This document shows, piece after piece, positions 51,470 through 60,387 of a DNA stretch of 64,000 bases. Source of the stretch: Spectribacter hydrogenoxidans (GTDB taxonomy: Bacteria > Pseudomonadota > Gammaproteobacteria > Nevskiales > Salinisphaeraceae). The stretch covers positions 217,809-281,808 of the forward strand of contig NZ_JAVRIB010000003.1 in NCBI RefSeq assembly GCF_031846275.1, in the 5' to 3' direction. The translations under genes were made by a program, and so were the position numbers. Numbering within the stretch: the stretch's first letter is position 1; every line of letters begins with the position of its first letter. The notes under the pieces are model-generated. The model searched no databases. It had not been told where the DNA came from and worked only from the letters and a program-made list of their open reading frames with translations.

Positions 51470-52998
51470 TCGCGCGCGGTGGCCCGGACCGCCGTCAACG
51501 CGGGCTTACCCCGGCGCTGTTGCTGACCCCGCTGTTGCTCACTAGCTGGGCTACATCGTCACCGGCGGACCGCCTCGAGACACAGCGAGCGGAACCCGTC
51601 GCCGCAGCGGTCCAGCCGTCCTGGTGGCAGGTACCGGACTGGTCGGCAGAACTCGGCCTCGAGGCCCGCCATTTCCCGGACGAGCCGGCCGACGACCGGC
51701 AGTTCGACGGTGTCAACCTTTCGGCCTCGATGGCCCCGTCGATGGTGCTCGACTGGGACAACCGCGATCAGCGCATCAGCGTGGAGCTGTTCGGCCGGGT
51801 GGACCAGCATGACTCGGCCCGCACGCATGCCGATGTCCGCGAAGCCCTGTACCGCTATACCGCACGCAGCCACGAATGGCGGATCGGCTGGGGTCGGGTT
51901 TTCTGGGGCGCGACGGAATGGGCCAACATCGTCGATATCGTCAATCAGCGGGATTTCGTGGAGGATCCGGGCGGGGCCGCCCGGCTGGGCCAGCCCATGG
52001 TTAACCTGAGTCTGTTTCTCGGGGCCGGCACGCTCGATATCTACCTGTTACCGGGATTCCGTGAACGCACGTTTCCGGACACCGACGGCCGCCCGCGGCC
52101 GCTGTTGCCGGTCGATGACGACGCTTCGCGCTTCGAAAGCCACGCCGGTGATAATCACGTGGATCTGGCGCTGCGCTACCGGCACAATCTCCGCGGCTGG
52201 GATGTGGGCGTCTCCTATTTCCGCGGCACCGCGCGCGATCCGCGCTTCGACATCGGTTTCGACGCCTGCACCGCCGAGGTCGAGTTGCTGCCGGTCACCG
52301 GCGGCCTACTCCCGCCGGTCGCGGTGGATTGTGCCCAGGACGACATCCCCACCCCGCCGGCTGACGAACTGCTGTTCGGCGAGGTGGCGATCACCGTCGA
52401 CAACCCCGTGTTCGTGCCGGTCTACGATCAGATCGATCGCATCGGGCTGGATGTCCAGGGCCAGCGCGGCCGAACGTTGTGGAAACTCGAGGCCATCCAC
52501 GAGTGGTCGCGCGCCGGCGACTTCCACGCACTGGTCGGGGGACTGGAGTACAGCTTCTACGACCTTGGCGGATCGGGCATGGACCTCGGCGTGATCGCGG
52601 AATACCTGTACGACAGCCGCGGCCGGATCGATCCGGCCCTGGCCCGGGCAGCCGCGGCACTGGGCCGGCGCGATCGTCTGACGTTCGCGAATATCGACCG
52701 GGCCCAGGCGTTTCGCGATTCCCTCGGTACGCAGCGGGCCGCCCCCTTCAACAACGATGTCTTCGTCGGGACCAGGCTGTCGGTGAACGACCTGCCGTCG
52801 ACCACCTTCCTGGCCGGGGCGATCGTGGACACGGAAACCGGCGCCGTGCTGGGCAGCCTGGAGGCCAGCCGGCGCCTGGGCAGCCGGATGCGGTTGTCGG
52901 CCATCGCACGGGTATTCGCCAATCTCCCGGTGACCGACCCGGCCTTCGGATTCCGGCGGGATGACTATCTGCAGGTGCGGTTGACGCGGTTCTTTTAG
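51466..52998 (+). CDS. Outer-membrane beta-barrel protein, family unassigned
   Basis: 510 aa. N-terminal hydrophobic stretch (residues 14-27) after an Arg-rich start looks like an export signal; the rest has alternating amphipathic strands and ends LQVRLTRFF, the terminal-phenylalanine signature of outer-membrane barrels. RIGWGRVFWGATEWANIVDIVNQRDFVED recalls DUF1302/alginate-export-like porins. GTG start overlaps the upstream stop (GTGA); start uncertain. Possibly a porin or lipid/polymer export barrel working with the two small exported proteins before it. Confidence 0.65.
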   Translation: MIARGGPDRRQRGLTPALLLTPLLLTSWATSSPADRLETQRAEPVAAAVQPSWWQVPDWSAELGLEARHFPDEPADDRQFDGVNLSASMAPSMVLDWDNRDQRISVELFGRVDQHDSARTHADVREALYRYTARSHEWRIGWGRVFWGATEWANIVDIVNQRDFVEDPGGAARLGQPMVNLSLFLGAGTLDIYLLPGFRERTFPDTDGRPRPLLPVDDDASRFESHAGDNHVDLALRYRHNLRGWDVGVSYFRGTARDPRFDIGFDACTAEVELLPVTGGLLPPVAVDCAQDDIPTPPADELLFGEVAITVDNPVFVPVYDQIDRIGLDVQGQRGRTLWKLEAIHEWSRAGDFHALVGGLEYSFYDLGGSGMDLGVIAEYLYDSRGRIDPALARAAAALGRRDRLTFANIDRAQAFRDSLGTQRAAPFNNDVFVGTRLSVNDLPSTTFLAGAIVDTETGAVLGSLEASRRLGSRMRLSAIARVFANLPVTDPAFGFRRDDYLQVRLTRFF

Positions 52999-53031
52999 GG
53001 ACCCTACGGTCGATCAAGCCTAGGCAATTGG

Positions 53032-54090
53032 CTAGACGATGGGTGGCTCGTCCGTATCGCCGGCGGTCTCGGCGTCCGGGTCATGGGCGCTCTGGAAGGC
53101 CTCCACGCGATCCGCCACGGCCCGGGCCCCCTGCACCCGGGCCACGTGGTAGAGGGCGTCGCCGGCATGGGCCAGCGGCAGGTTGGAGCGGCCGATGACA
53201 ATGCCGGCATGGTCGGCCTGGACCTCAACCTCCTGTTCGCCGAACGGGTCGGCAACCAGCGCCAGCGGCTGGCCCTTGGTGACCCGGGCGCCCAGATCCA
53301 CCAGCGAACGCAGGATACCGGACTCCGGCGCCCGGACCCAGTTGGAGTCCAGGGCAATCACCGGCGTGGCCGGCGCCTTGCGGCGCCCGCGCCGGGCCAG
53401 CATGCCCAGCTGCCGGAGCACGCCGGTGATGCCGCGCACCCCCGCGCGGATGCAGAACTCGTCGAAACGCAGGGCTTCGCCGGCTTCGTAGAGCAGCATC
53501 GGCACCCCCTGGCTGGCGGCGTACTCGCGCAGCGAGCCCTCGCGCAAACCGGCATTGACCATCAACGGGCAGCCGAAAGCCTCCGACAGCAGCCGGGTCT
53601 GCTCATCGTCCAGGTTGGCGCGGATCTGCGGCAGATTGGGTCGATGCACCGCACCGGTGTGCAGGTCGATGGCGTAATCGGCCTGGGCCAGGATCTCGGT
53701 GACGAAGACATGCGCCAGCCGGGCGGCCACCGAGCCGTGTTCGGAACCGGGAAAGCAGCGGTTGAGATCGCGCCGATCCGGCAGGTAGCGGGAGTGCCGC
53801 AGGAAGCCGTGGACGTTGACGATGGGCACGGCAATCAGCGTGCCGGCCAGATTGCGCATGGCCGGCAGCCGCAGCAGCCGGCGGATGATTTCCACCCCGT
53901 TGAGTTCGTCGCCGTGGATCGCTGCCGACACGCATACCGTGGGCCCGGGCCGGCGCCCGCGGATCACGTGCACCGGCATGGTCAGGGTGGCGTGGGTGTA
54001 GAGATCGGCCACCGGCAGGTCAATGGTGGTGCGGGTGGCGGGGGGCACGGACGTACCACCGATGACGATCTCGGGTGTGCCGTTCGACAT
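53032..54090 (-). CDS. Succinylglutamate desuccinylase/aspartoacylase-family protein
   Basis: Zinc carboxypeptidase-fold deacylase, 352 aa from ATG 54090 (AGGAAACGG upstream; an ATG at 54120 is in phase but lies in the repeat). Zinc ligands in AAIHGDELNGVE and DLHTGAVHRPNLPQI, catalytic glutamate in LLYEAGEALRFDEF; a C-terminal beta-barrel domain follows. It lies downstream of rimK and the RimB-like protease on the same strand; a role in trimming glutamate tails added by RimK is an attractive inference, unproven. Confidence 0.83.
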   Translation of the reverse strand: MSNGTPEIVIGGTSVPPATRTTIDLPVADLYTHATLTMPVHVIRGRRPGPTVCVSAAIHGDELNGVEIIRRLLRLPAMRNLAGTLIAVPIVNVHGFLRHSRYLPDRRDLNRCFPGSEHGSVAARLAHVFVTEILAQADYAIDLHTGAVHRPNLPQIRANLDDEQTRLLSEAFGCPLMVNAGLREGSLREYAASQGVPMLLYEAGEALRFDEFCIRAGVRGITGVLRQLGMLARRGRRKAPATPVIALDSNWVRAPESGILRSLVDLGARVTKGQPLALVADPFGEQEVEVQADHAGIVIGRSNLPLAHAGDALYHVARVQGARAVADRVEAFQSAHDPDAETAGDTDEPPIV

Positions 54091-54091
54091 C

Positions 54092-54184
54092 CGTTTCCTG
54101 TTTTCTGTTTCGTGTTTCATGCCTTTCCGTCCATCAGGCCCGGACCTGGCTTCCCCACGAAACCTGAAACCCGAAACATGAAAC
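54092..54184. repeat. Two opposed arrays of GAAACNN heptads
   Basis: Plus-strand 54156-54184 holds four GAAAC units at 7-base steps (GAAACCT, GAAACCC, GAAACAT, GAAACGG). 54092-54121 holds four GTTTC/GTTTT units at the same step on the opposite orientation. The arms can pair as an imperfect long hairpin in either transcript, separated by about 34 bases. The distal arm contains the ribosome site of the AstE-like gene. Confidence 0.7.
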
Positions 54185-54201
54185 GGCGCCGCAAAGCGGT
54201 G

Positions 54202-55107
54202 CTATCCCCCACCCCGCGTGCGTGTTTTCCCGAGACGCGCATTCTTTTCGATGAAGCTGATGATCTGTCCGGCCACGTCCTTGCCGGTAGCGGCCTCGAT
54301 GCCTTCCAGTCCCGGCGAGGAGTTCACTTCCATCACCACCGGCCCGTGGTTGGAACGCAGCAGATCGACGCCCGACACGTTCAGGCCCATGATGCGGGCC
54401 GCCCGCACCGCGGTGGAGCGCTCTTCCGGGGTGATGCGGATGGGCGTGGCCACGCCGCCGCGGTGGATGTTGGAGCGGAACTCCCCATCCTTGGCCTGGC
54501 GCTTCATCGCCGCCACCACCTTGTCGCCGATCACGAAACAGCGGATGTCGGCGCCCTTGGCCTCCTTGATGAATTCCTGCAGAAGAAAGTGGGCGTCCAG
54601 GCCGCGAAAGGCATCAATCACCGATTCCGCCGCCTTGCGGGTCTCGGCCAGCACCACGCCCTTGCCCTGCGTACCCTCGGTGAGCTTGATCACGAACGGC
54701 GGCCGGCCGACCAGATCCAGCAGATCATCGGTATCATCGGGAGAGTGGGCGAAACCGGTCACCGGCACGCCAATGCCCTTGCGGGACAGCAACTGCATCG
54801 AACGCAGCTTGTCCCGGGACCGGGAGATGGCCACCGATTCATTGAGCGGATAGACGCCGATCATCTCGAACTGGCGCAGCACCGCGGTCCCGTAGAAGGT
54901 CACCGAGGCGCCGATGCGCGGAATGATGGCGTCGCCGCCCTCCAGCTTGCGTCCCTTGTAGTGGATTTCCGGGGCATGCGGCACGATATTCATGTAGCAG
55001 CGCAGCGGATCGATCACGAACACCTCGTGATCGCGCGCCTCACAGGCCTCCACCAGTCGTCGGGTGGAATAAAGCCGACGATTTCGCGACAGAATCGTGA
55101 TTTGCAT
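54202..55107 (-). CDS. rimK: Ribosomal protein S6 glutamate ligase RimK
   Basis: ATP-grasp ligase adding glutamates to the C-terminus of ribosomal protein S6. 301 aa, standard length. ILSRNRRLYSTRRLVEA, NESVAISRSRDKLRSMQLLS, FVIKLTEGTQGKGVVLAE and SGVDLLRSNHGPVVMEVNSSPGLEGIE are diagnostic. It follows the RimB-like protease by 5 bp, as in Pseudomonas rim operons. Confidence 0.94.
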   Translation of the reverse strand: MQITILSRNRRLYSTRRLVEACEARDHEVFVIDPLRCYMNIVPHAPEIHYKGRKLEGGDAIIPRIGASVTFYGTAVLRQFEMIGVYPLNESVAISRSRDKLRSMQLLSRKGIGVPVTGFAHSPDDTDDLLDLVGRPPFVIKLTEGTQGKGVVLAETRKAAESVIDAFRGLDAHFLLQEFIKEAKGADIRCFVIGDKVVAAMKRQAKDGEFRSNIHRGGVATPIRITPEERSTAVRAARIMGLNVSGVDLLRSNHGPVVMEVNSSPGLEGIEAATGKDVAGQIISFIEKNARLGKTRTRGGG

Positions 55108-55112
55108 GCCGA

Positions 55113-55565
55113 TTACCGGTTACCAGTCAGAAACGAGGCGTTGGGATCGACGGCGAGGTGCCGCATCGCGGTGCGCCCCAACAGCATACGAAAAAGCATC
55201 GTGTCACGCGCGGTGAGCGTCAGTTCGATGGGCCAGGTCCGTTCCGCGACGGTGATCGGCGTGACAATGACCAGCCGCCATTCGCGATGCCCGCCGGAGT
55301 CGGCCACCCGCCGTTCGTCGACCACCTCGGCGTCGCACCAGGCTTCCGTGCGGTTGTCGCGCTGCAGCGGGTGAACGCCGAAACGGACCCGCCGGGTCCC
55401 CCGGTCAGCATACGGTTCGACCGAAAACGCGTGCAGCGCGGACGTGCGCGCCCCCGTATCCACCTTCGCCTTGATCCGGTCGATGCTCAACGCCGGCAAC
55501 GCGACCCACTCGCGCCAGCCGACGACACAGCGCTCGGGCGCGGCGCGAATGCGTGACTCCGTCAT
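55113..55565 (-). CDS. rimB: Retropepsin-like aspartic protease, RimB/ATP-dependent zinc protease family
   Basis: 150 aa. AKVDTGARTSALHAF is the DTGA active-site motif of the retropepsin-like (DUF785) family; LLGRTAMRHLAVDPNASFLTG is the typical end. In Pseudomonas the homologue RimB acts with RimK in S6 glutamylation turnover. Start at ATG 55565; upstream in-frame start would be in the next intergenic stretch. Confidence 0.85.
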   Translation of the reverse strand: MTESRIRAAPERCVVGWREWVALPALSIDRIKAKVDTGARTSALHAFSVEPYADRGTRRVRFGVHPLQRDNRTEAWCDAEVVDERRVADSGGHREWRLVIVTPITVAERTWPIELTLTARDTMLFRMLLGRTAMRHLAVDPNASFLTGNR

Positions 55566-55610
55566 GATCCAGAAGCGCGAGAGGCTAACACAGGCAGGCA
55601 ACCCACCAGT

Positions 55611-56720
55611 TCAACCGGCATCGAAGGCAATCCGGTTTTCCAGGTTGTCACGGGAATCGGCGTGGTCCAGCGCCACTTCCCGGTCGATGCGGCCGCTCTG
55701 GTACAACTCGAACAGAGAATCGTCGAAAGTCCGCATACCCTTGCCCTGGGCGGTGTCGGTCATGGCCTCGCGCACCGCGTCGATCCGGCCCTTCAGGATC
55801 AGATCGGCCACGTAGGGGGTGTTGACCAGAATTTCCATCGCCGCGATCCGCTTGCCATCCCGCCCGCGTACCAGACGCTGGGACACGATCGCACGCAGGT
55901 TCAAAGACAGATCCATGAACAACTGTTCGCGCTGTTCCTCGGCAAACAGGCTGATGATGCGCTGCAGAGTCTGATAGGCATTGTTGGCATGCAGCGTGGA
56001 CAGTGCCAGGTGTCCAGTGCCGGCCAGCTGGATGCAGGCCTCCACCGTATCTCGGTCGCGCACCTCGCCGATCAGCACCACGTCCGGCGCCTCGCGCATG
56101 GCCGAGCGCAGGGCGTTGGCGTAGGAGCGGGTATCCGGCCCGATCTCACGCTGGTTGACGATGGCCCGGCGATGCGGGTGATGAAATTCCACCGGATCCT
56201 CGATGGTGAGGATATGCCCCGACTGGTTGGCGTTGCGATGGTTGATCATGGCCGCCAGGGTGGTGGACTTGCCCGAGCCCGTTGCCCCCACGCACAGAAC
56301 CAGACCGCGGCGCGTCATCGCCAGGTCGGTCAGGATGGGCGGCATGTCGAGATCGGCCAGTTCCGGCACCTTGCCCACGTTTCGCAGCACCATTGCGACC
56401 GAACCGCGCTGACGGAACACGTTGACCCGGAAGCGCCCGACGTTGCGATAGCGGATGGCGAAATCCACCTCCCGCAGCGACCGGAACAGCGCCTGCTGCT
56501 CGGGCGTCATGATGGCGTTGGCGAAGGCCTCGATGCGCTCCGGGGCGAGTGCCTGCCCGGCACCGCCGGTGACCGGATGCGTCTGCCCCTCGATGCGCAG
56601 CATGATCGGCGCATTGCTGGTGAAGTAGATATCCGAAGCCCCGCGATCAATGGCCAGGGCCAGATACGGGGCGATATCGTCGGTCGGACGACCGGCGGCC
56701 TGCTGCGATTCCGAAGTCAT
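55611..56720 (-). CDS. PilT/PilU-type retraction ATPase, third paralogue
   Basis: 369 aa secretion-superfamily ATPase. Walker A GATGSGKST, Asp box and Walker B VVLIGEVRDRDTVEA, His box TGHLALSTLHANNAYQTLQRI, and C-terminal GRIDAVREAMTDTAQGKGMRTFDDSLFELYQSG. It resembles PilU more than PilT (HANNA, FFAEEQRE-type segment ISLFAEEQREQLFMDLS). Third member of a tandem with pilU (8 bp) and pilT (15 bp), transcribed together. Likely an accessory retraction motor; its distinct role is unknown. Confidence 0.88.
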   Translation of the reverse strand: MTSESQQAAGRPTDDIAPYLALAIDRGASDIYFTSNAPIMLRIEGQTHPVTGGAGQALAPERIEAFANAIMTPEQQALFRSLREVDFAIRYRNVGRFRVNVFRQRGSVAMVLRNVGKVPELADLDMPPILTDLAMTRRGLVLCVGATGSGKSTTLAAMINHRNANQSGHILTIEDPVEFHHPHRRAIVNQREIGPDTRSYANALRSAMREAPDVVLIGEVRDRDTVEACIQLAGTGHLALSTLHANNAYQTLQRIISLFAEEQREQLFMDLSLNLRAIVSQRLVRGRDGKRIAAMEILVNTPYVADLILKGRIDAVREAMTDTAQGKGMRTFDDSLFELYQSGRIDREVALDHADSRDNLENRIAFDAG

Positions 56721-56728
56721 GTCTGCCT

Positions 56729-57898
56729 CTAGCGCCGGAACAGCCCCGTCTGCTCGGGTTGGTCCTCGGCCACGCTCATCTTGTTGACGGTTTCATCCGC
56801 GGACAGATCCTCGCGCCCGCGGGTGCTGTTGAGCTTGATGTTCAGGCGCAGTTCGTTCTGCGAATCGGCATTGCGCAGCGCCTCGGCATAACTGATCACG
56901 CCGCTTTCGAACAGGTCGAACAGGAACTGATCGAACGTGATCATGCCCTGCTCGATGGAGCGGTGCATGATCTCCTTGATGCCGTTGACCTCGCCCTTGA
57001 AGATCAGATCCGCGATCAACGGCGTATTGAGCATGATCTCCATGGCGGCCACCCGGCCGCCGCTCTCGCGCCGGACCAGTCGCTGCGACACGATGGCACG
57101 CAGGTTCAGCGACAGGTCCATGAGTACCTGCTCGCGCTTCTCCTCGGGGAAGAAATTGATGATGCGGTCGAGCGCCTGGTTGGCACTGTTGGCATGTAGC
57201 GTCGACAGCACCAGATGTCCGGTCTCGGCGAACTGGATGGCATATTCCATGGTTTCGCGGGTGCGGATCTCGCCGATCAGGATCACATCCGGCGCCTGGC
57301 GCAGGGTGTTCTTGAGGGCATTGTCCCAGTTATCGGTATCCACCCCGACCTCGCGCTGGGTGACCAGGCAGCGCCCGTGCGGATGCACGTACTCGATCGG
57401 GTCCTCGATGCTGATGATGTGGCCGGCGGTATTCGCGTTGCGGTGGCCGATCATCGCTGCCAGCGAGGTGGACTTGCCCGAGCCGGTGGCGCCCACGAAC
57501 AGGGCCAGACCGCGCTTTGACATCACCACGTCCTTGAGGGTCGCCGGCAGATCAAGGTCCTCGAAGGTGGGAATCTCGGTATTGATGGTGCGCAGTACCG
57601 CTCCCACCCGACCCTGCTGCACGAAGGCCGAGACCCGGAAACGCCCCACCTTGGGGCTGATGGCGAACTGGCATTCCTTGGTGGCGTCGAATTCCTTGGC
57701 TTGGCGATCATTCATGACCGCCCGCACCACTAGTGCCGCGTTCTCGTGCGACAGCGGCTTGTCCGTCACCGGCGTGAGTTCGCCATCCACCTTGATTGCC
57801 GGCGGAAACCCCGCGGTGAGAAACAGGTCGGAGCCGCCGCGGCTGGTCAACAGTCGCAGCAGTTCCATGACCATCTTGAGTGCCTGTTCGCGATCCAT
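56729..57898 (-). CDS. pilU: Type IV pilus retraction ATPase PilU
   Basis: 389 aa hexameric ATPase, accessory to PilT. Walker A GATGSGKST, Asp box SIEDPIEYVHPH, Walker B VILIGEIRTRETMEYA, His box TGHLVLSTLHANSANQALDRI, and the PilU-type NFFPEEKREQVLMDLSLNLRAIVSQRL. The C-terminal extension of some 30 charged residues (ending EQTGLFRR) is usual for PilU. Lies between pilT and the third paralogue. Confidence 0.93.
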   Translation of the reverse strand: MDREQALKMVMELLRLLTSRGGSDLFLTAGFPPAIKVDGELTPVTDKPLSHENAALVVRAVMNDRQAKEFDATKECQFAISPKVGRFRVSAFVQQGRVGAVLRTINTEIPTFEDLDLPATLKDVVMSKRGLALFVGATGSGKSTSLAAMIGHRNANTAGHIISIEDPIEYVHPHGRCLVTQREVGVDTDNWDNALKNTLRQAPDVILIGEIRTRETMEYAIQFAETGHLVLSTLHANSANQALDRIINFFPEEKREQVLMDLSLNLRAIVSQRLVRRESGGRVAAMEIMLNTPLIADLIFKGEVNGIKEIMHRSIEQGMITFDQFLFDLFESGVISYAEALRNADSQNELRLNIKLNSTRGREDLSADETVNKMSVAEDQPEQTGLFRR

Positions 57899-57913
57899 CT
57901 CGAGGCCTCCCGC

Positions 57914-58948
57914 CTAAAACTGGTCCTTATTCTGGGCCCGCCGACGCGCCTCCTCGCGCGTCACCTCGCCCTTGCGCACCAGATCCAGCAGGCACTGATC
58001 CAGCGTCTGCATGCCCTGCCCCTGCCCGGTCTGGATGGACGAATACATCTGCGCCACCTTGTTCTCCCGGATCAGGTTCCGGATGGCCGGTGTACCGAGC
58101 ATGATCTCGTGGGCGGCCACCCGTCCACCGCCGCGCTTCTTGAGCAGGCTCTGGGAGATCACCGCCCGCAGGGATTCGGACAGCATGGCCCGGATCATAT
58201 CCTTCTCTGCGGCGGGAAACACATCGATGATGCGGTCCACGGTCTTGGCCGCCGAGCTGGTGTGCAGGGTGCCGAGCACCAGATGACCGGTCTCCGCGGC
58301 GGTCAGGGCCAGGCGGATGGTCTCGAGATCCCGCAGCTCGCCCACCAGGATGCAGTCCGGGTCCTCGCGCAGGGCGGATCGCAGCGCCTCGTTGAACCCC
58401 AGGGTATCGCGGTGCACCTCGCGCTGGTTGACCAGGCACTTCTTGGACTCGTGCACGAACTCGATCGGGTCTTCGACGGTGAGGATATGCGCCAGCTCAT
58501 TCTCGTTCTTGTGATTGACCATCGCGGCCAGGGTGGTTGACTTGCCCGAGCCGGTCGGCCCGGTCACCAGAACAATGCCGCGGGGATAGTCGGCGATGTC
58601 CTCGAAGATTTTCGGCGCCCGTAGATCCTCGAGTGTGAGCACCTCCGAGGGGATGGTCCGGAACACCGCGCCGGCGCCACGATTCTGGTTGAACGCATTG
58701 ACGCGGAAGCGCGCCAGGCCCGGAATCTCGAACGAGAAATCGGTTTCCAGAAATTCCTCGAACGCCTTGCGCTGCTTGTCGTTCATGATGTCGTAGACGA
58801 GATCGAACACCTCCTTGTGTTCCATCGCCGGCAGATTGATCCGGCGCATGTCGCCGTCGACACGAATCATCGGCGGCAGACCCGCCGACAGGTGCAGGTC
58901 CGACGCGTTCTGCTTGACCGAAAACGCCAGTAGCTGGGAAATATCCAT
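57914..58948 (-). CDS. pilT: Type IV pilus retraction ATPase PilT
   Basis: 344 aa, same length as Pseudomonas PilT. Walker A GPTGSGKST, Asp box TVEDPIEFVHES, Walker B CILVGELRDLETIRLA, His box TGHLVLGTLHTSSAAKTVDRIID and the C-terminal AIRNLIRENKVAQMYSSIQTG (AIRNLIRE motif needed for retraction). First gene of the three-ATPase operon, divergent from yggS across a short shared promoter. On the minus strand a TATAAG (58968-58973) could be its -10. Confidence 0.95.
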   Translation of the reverse strand: MDISQLLAFSVKQNASDLHLSAGLPPMIRVDGDMRRINLPAMEHKEVFDLVYDIMNDKQRKAFEEFLETDFSFEIPGLARFRVNAFNQNRGAGAVFRTIPSEVLTLEDLRAPKIFEDIADYPRGIVLVTGPTGSGKSTTLAAMVNHKNENELAHILTVEDPIEFVHESKKCLVNQREVHRDTLGFNEALRSALREDPDCILVGELRDLETIRLALTAAETGHLVLGTLHTSSAAKTVDRIIDVFPAAEKDMIRAMLSESLRAVISQSLLKKRGGGRVAAHEIMLGTPAIRNLIRENKVAQMYSSIQTGQGQGMQTLDQCLLDLVRKGEVTREEARRRAQNKDQF

Positions 58949-58968
58949 GCGGTTTGTCGCTAAACCCT

Positions 58969-58974
58969 TATAAT
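58969..58974 (+). promoter_or_regulatory. -10 box between pilT and yggS
   Basis: A perfect TATAAT on the plus strand; its complement also yields TATAAG for pilT. A start near 58981 makes ATG 59024 the sensible yggS start (about 43-base leader) and rules out the TTG/ATG at 58985-58988. No good -35. Confidence 0.45.
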
Positions 58975-59023
58975 TCCGTGGCTTTTGATGGCTAACCTAG
59001 CGGGTAAACTCCGACGCGGCAAT

Positions 59024-59728
59024 ATGCAGGAACTGATACAACGTCTCGGCGCCGTCCGGGCCTCCATCGATGACGCCGCCCGGCGGGCGCAGCGCGACCC
59101 AGCGGCCATTCGTCTGGTGGCAGTCAGCAAGACCCGCACCGAGGGCGAGATTGCCGCCGCGGCCCAGGCCGGCCAGCGGGACTTCGGCGAAAACTACCTG
59201 CAGGAAGCCCTGCCCAAGATCGAGGCACTGCTCGAACACAACCTCGTCTGGCACTTTATCGGCCCGATCCAGTCGAACAAGACCCGCGACATTGCCACCC
59301 ATTTCGACTGGGTGCACTCGGTGTCGCGGCTCAAGATCGCGCGGCGACTGTCCGACCAGCGGCCCGATGGCGCCCCGCCGCTCAACATCTGCCTGCAGGT
59401 GAACATCGACGGTGAGGACAGCAAAGCGGGCGTTGCACCGGCGGAAACCCTCGAGCTGGCTCGCGAGATCGCCAGCCTGCCCCGCCTGACCCTGCGCGGC
59501 CTGATGGCGATTCCGGCCCCAGCCGACAATGCCGCCCGACAGGCGGCCCCGTTCGCCGCCCTGCGCCGGCTGACAGAGGATTGCCGCCATCACGGTCTCA
59601 CCATGGATACCCTGTCGATGGGGATGTCCGGCGATCTGGACGCGGCGGTGGCCGAAGGCAGTACCATGGTGCGTGTAGGCACCGCGATCTTCGGACCGCG
59701 ACCGGTCAAGACAGGGGAAACGCACTGA
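59024..59728 (+). CDS. yggS: PLP homeostasis protein YggS
   Basis: Pyridoxal-phosphate-binding TIM-barrel protein that buffers PLP; no catalytic activity known. 234 aa from ATG 59024, matching E. coli. PLP lysine K36 is in LVAVSKTR; FGENYLQEALPKI, WHFIGPIQSNKT and LSMGMSGDLDAAVAEGSTMVRVGTAIFG are standard. In many bacteria it neighbours pilT, as here. Followed by rpiA with a 1-base overlap. Confidence 0.94.
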   Translation: MQELIQRLGAVRASIDDAARRAQRDPAAIRLVAVSKTRTEGEIAAAAQAGQRDFGENYLQEALPKIEALLEHNLVWHFIGPIQSNKTRDIATHFDWVHSVSRLKIARRLSDQRPDGAPPLNICLQVNIDGEDSKAGVAPAETLELAREIASLPRLTLRGLMAIPAPADNAARQAAPFAALRRLTEDCRHHGLTMDTLSMGMSGDLDAAVAEGSTMVRVGTAIFGPRPVKTGETH

Positions 59729-60387
59729 TGGATCAGGACGCACTCAAACGACAGGCGGCGGAAACCGCTTACCAGCATGTTCGCGAGGGCGAATGGCTGG
59801 GCGTGGGCACCGGTTCCACCGTCAACCACTTCATCGATGTACTGGCCGAACGCCAGCCGTCGCTACAGGGTTGCGTATCCAGTTCGGAGGCCACCACCGA
59901 GCGGCTGAAGGCCGCCGGTTTCGAGGTGGTTGAACTCAATACCGCGGGTGATCTGCCCCTGTATGTCGACGGCGCCGACGAGGTTAATGCGCATCTAGAA
60001 CTGATCAAGGGCGGCGGCGGCGCCCTGACGCGGGAAAAGATCATTGCCGGCGCCAGCCGCCACTTCATCTGCATGGTGGACGAGTCCAAGCAGGTGGAAC
60101 TGCTCGGGCGCTTCCCGCTGCCGGTGGAGGTCATCCCGATGGCCCGCAGCTTCGTGGCGCGCCAGCTGGTGAAGATGGGCGGCAAACCCGAGCTGCGCGA
60201 GAATTTCACAACCGACAACGGCAATCCGGTTCTGGACGTTCACAACCTCGAGATTCTCAATCCGATCGAGATGGAGGACCGCATCAATGCGATTCCCGGG
60301 GTCGTGACCGTGGGATTGTTCGCGCGCCGTCCTGCCGATACCCTGATCGTGGCCGCCGCCGGCGGCGTGGAGACGCGAACCCGATGA
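59728..60387 (+). CDS. rpiA: Ribose-5-phosphate isomerase A
   Basis: Pentose phosphate pathway isomerase converting ribose 5-phosphate and ribulose 5-phosphate. 219 aa as in E. coli. VGTGSTVNHFIDVL, VDGADEVNAHLELIKGGGGALTREKI (catalytic Asp, Lys and Glu) and TDNGNPVLDVH are intact. Starts in the yggS stop (TGATG) and overlaps msrA as ATGA, so all three genes are translationally coupled. Confidence 0.95.
   Translation: MDQDALKRQAAETAYQHVREGEWLGVGTGSTVNHFIDVLAERQPSLQGCVSSSEATTERLKAAGFEVVELNTAGDLPLYVDGADEVNAHLELIKGGGGALTREKIIAGASRHFICMVDESKQVELLGRFPLPVEVIPMARSFVARQLVKMGGKPELRENFTTDNGNPVLDVHNLEILNPIEMEDRINAIPGVVTVGLFARRPADTLIVAAAGGVETRTR

Noticed and set aside
54156..54184. CRISPR-like array
   Set aside because: The GAAAC units are only 7 bases apart with 2-base spacers; there are no long repeats, unique spacers or cas genes.
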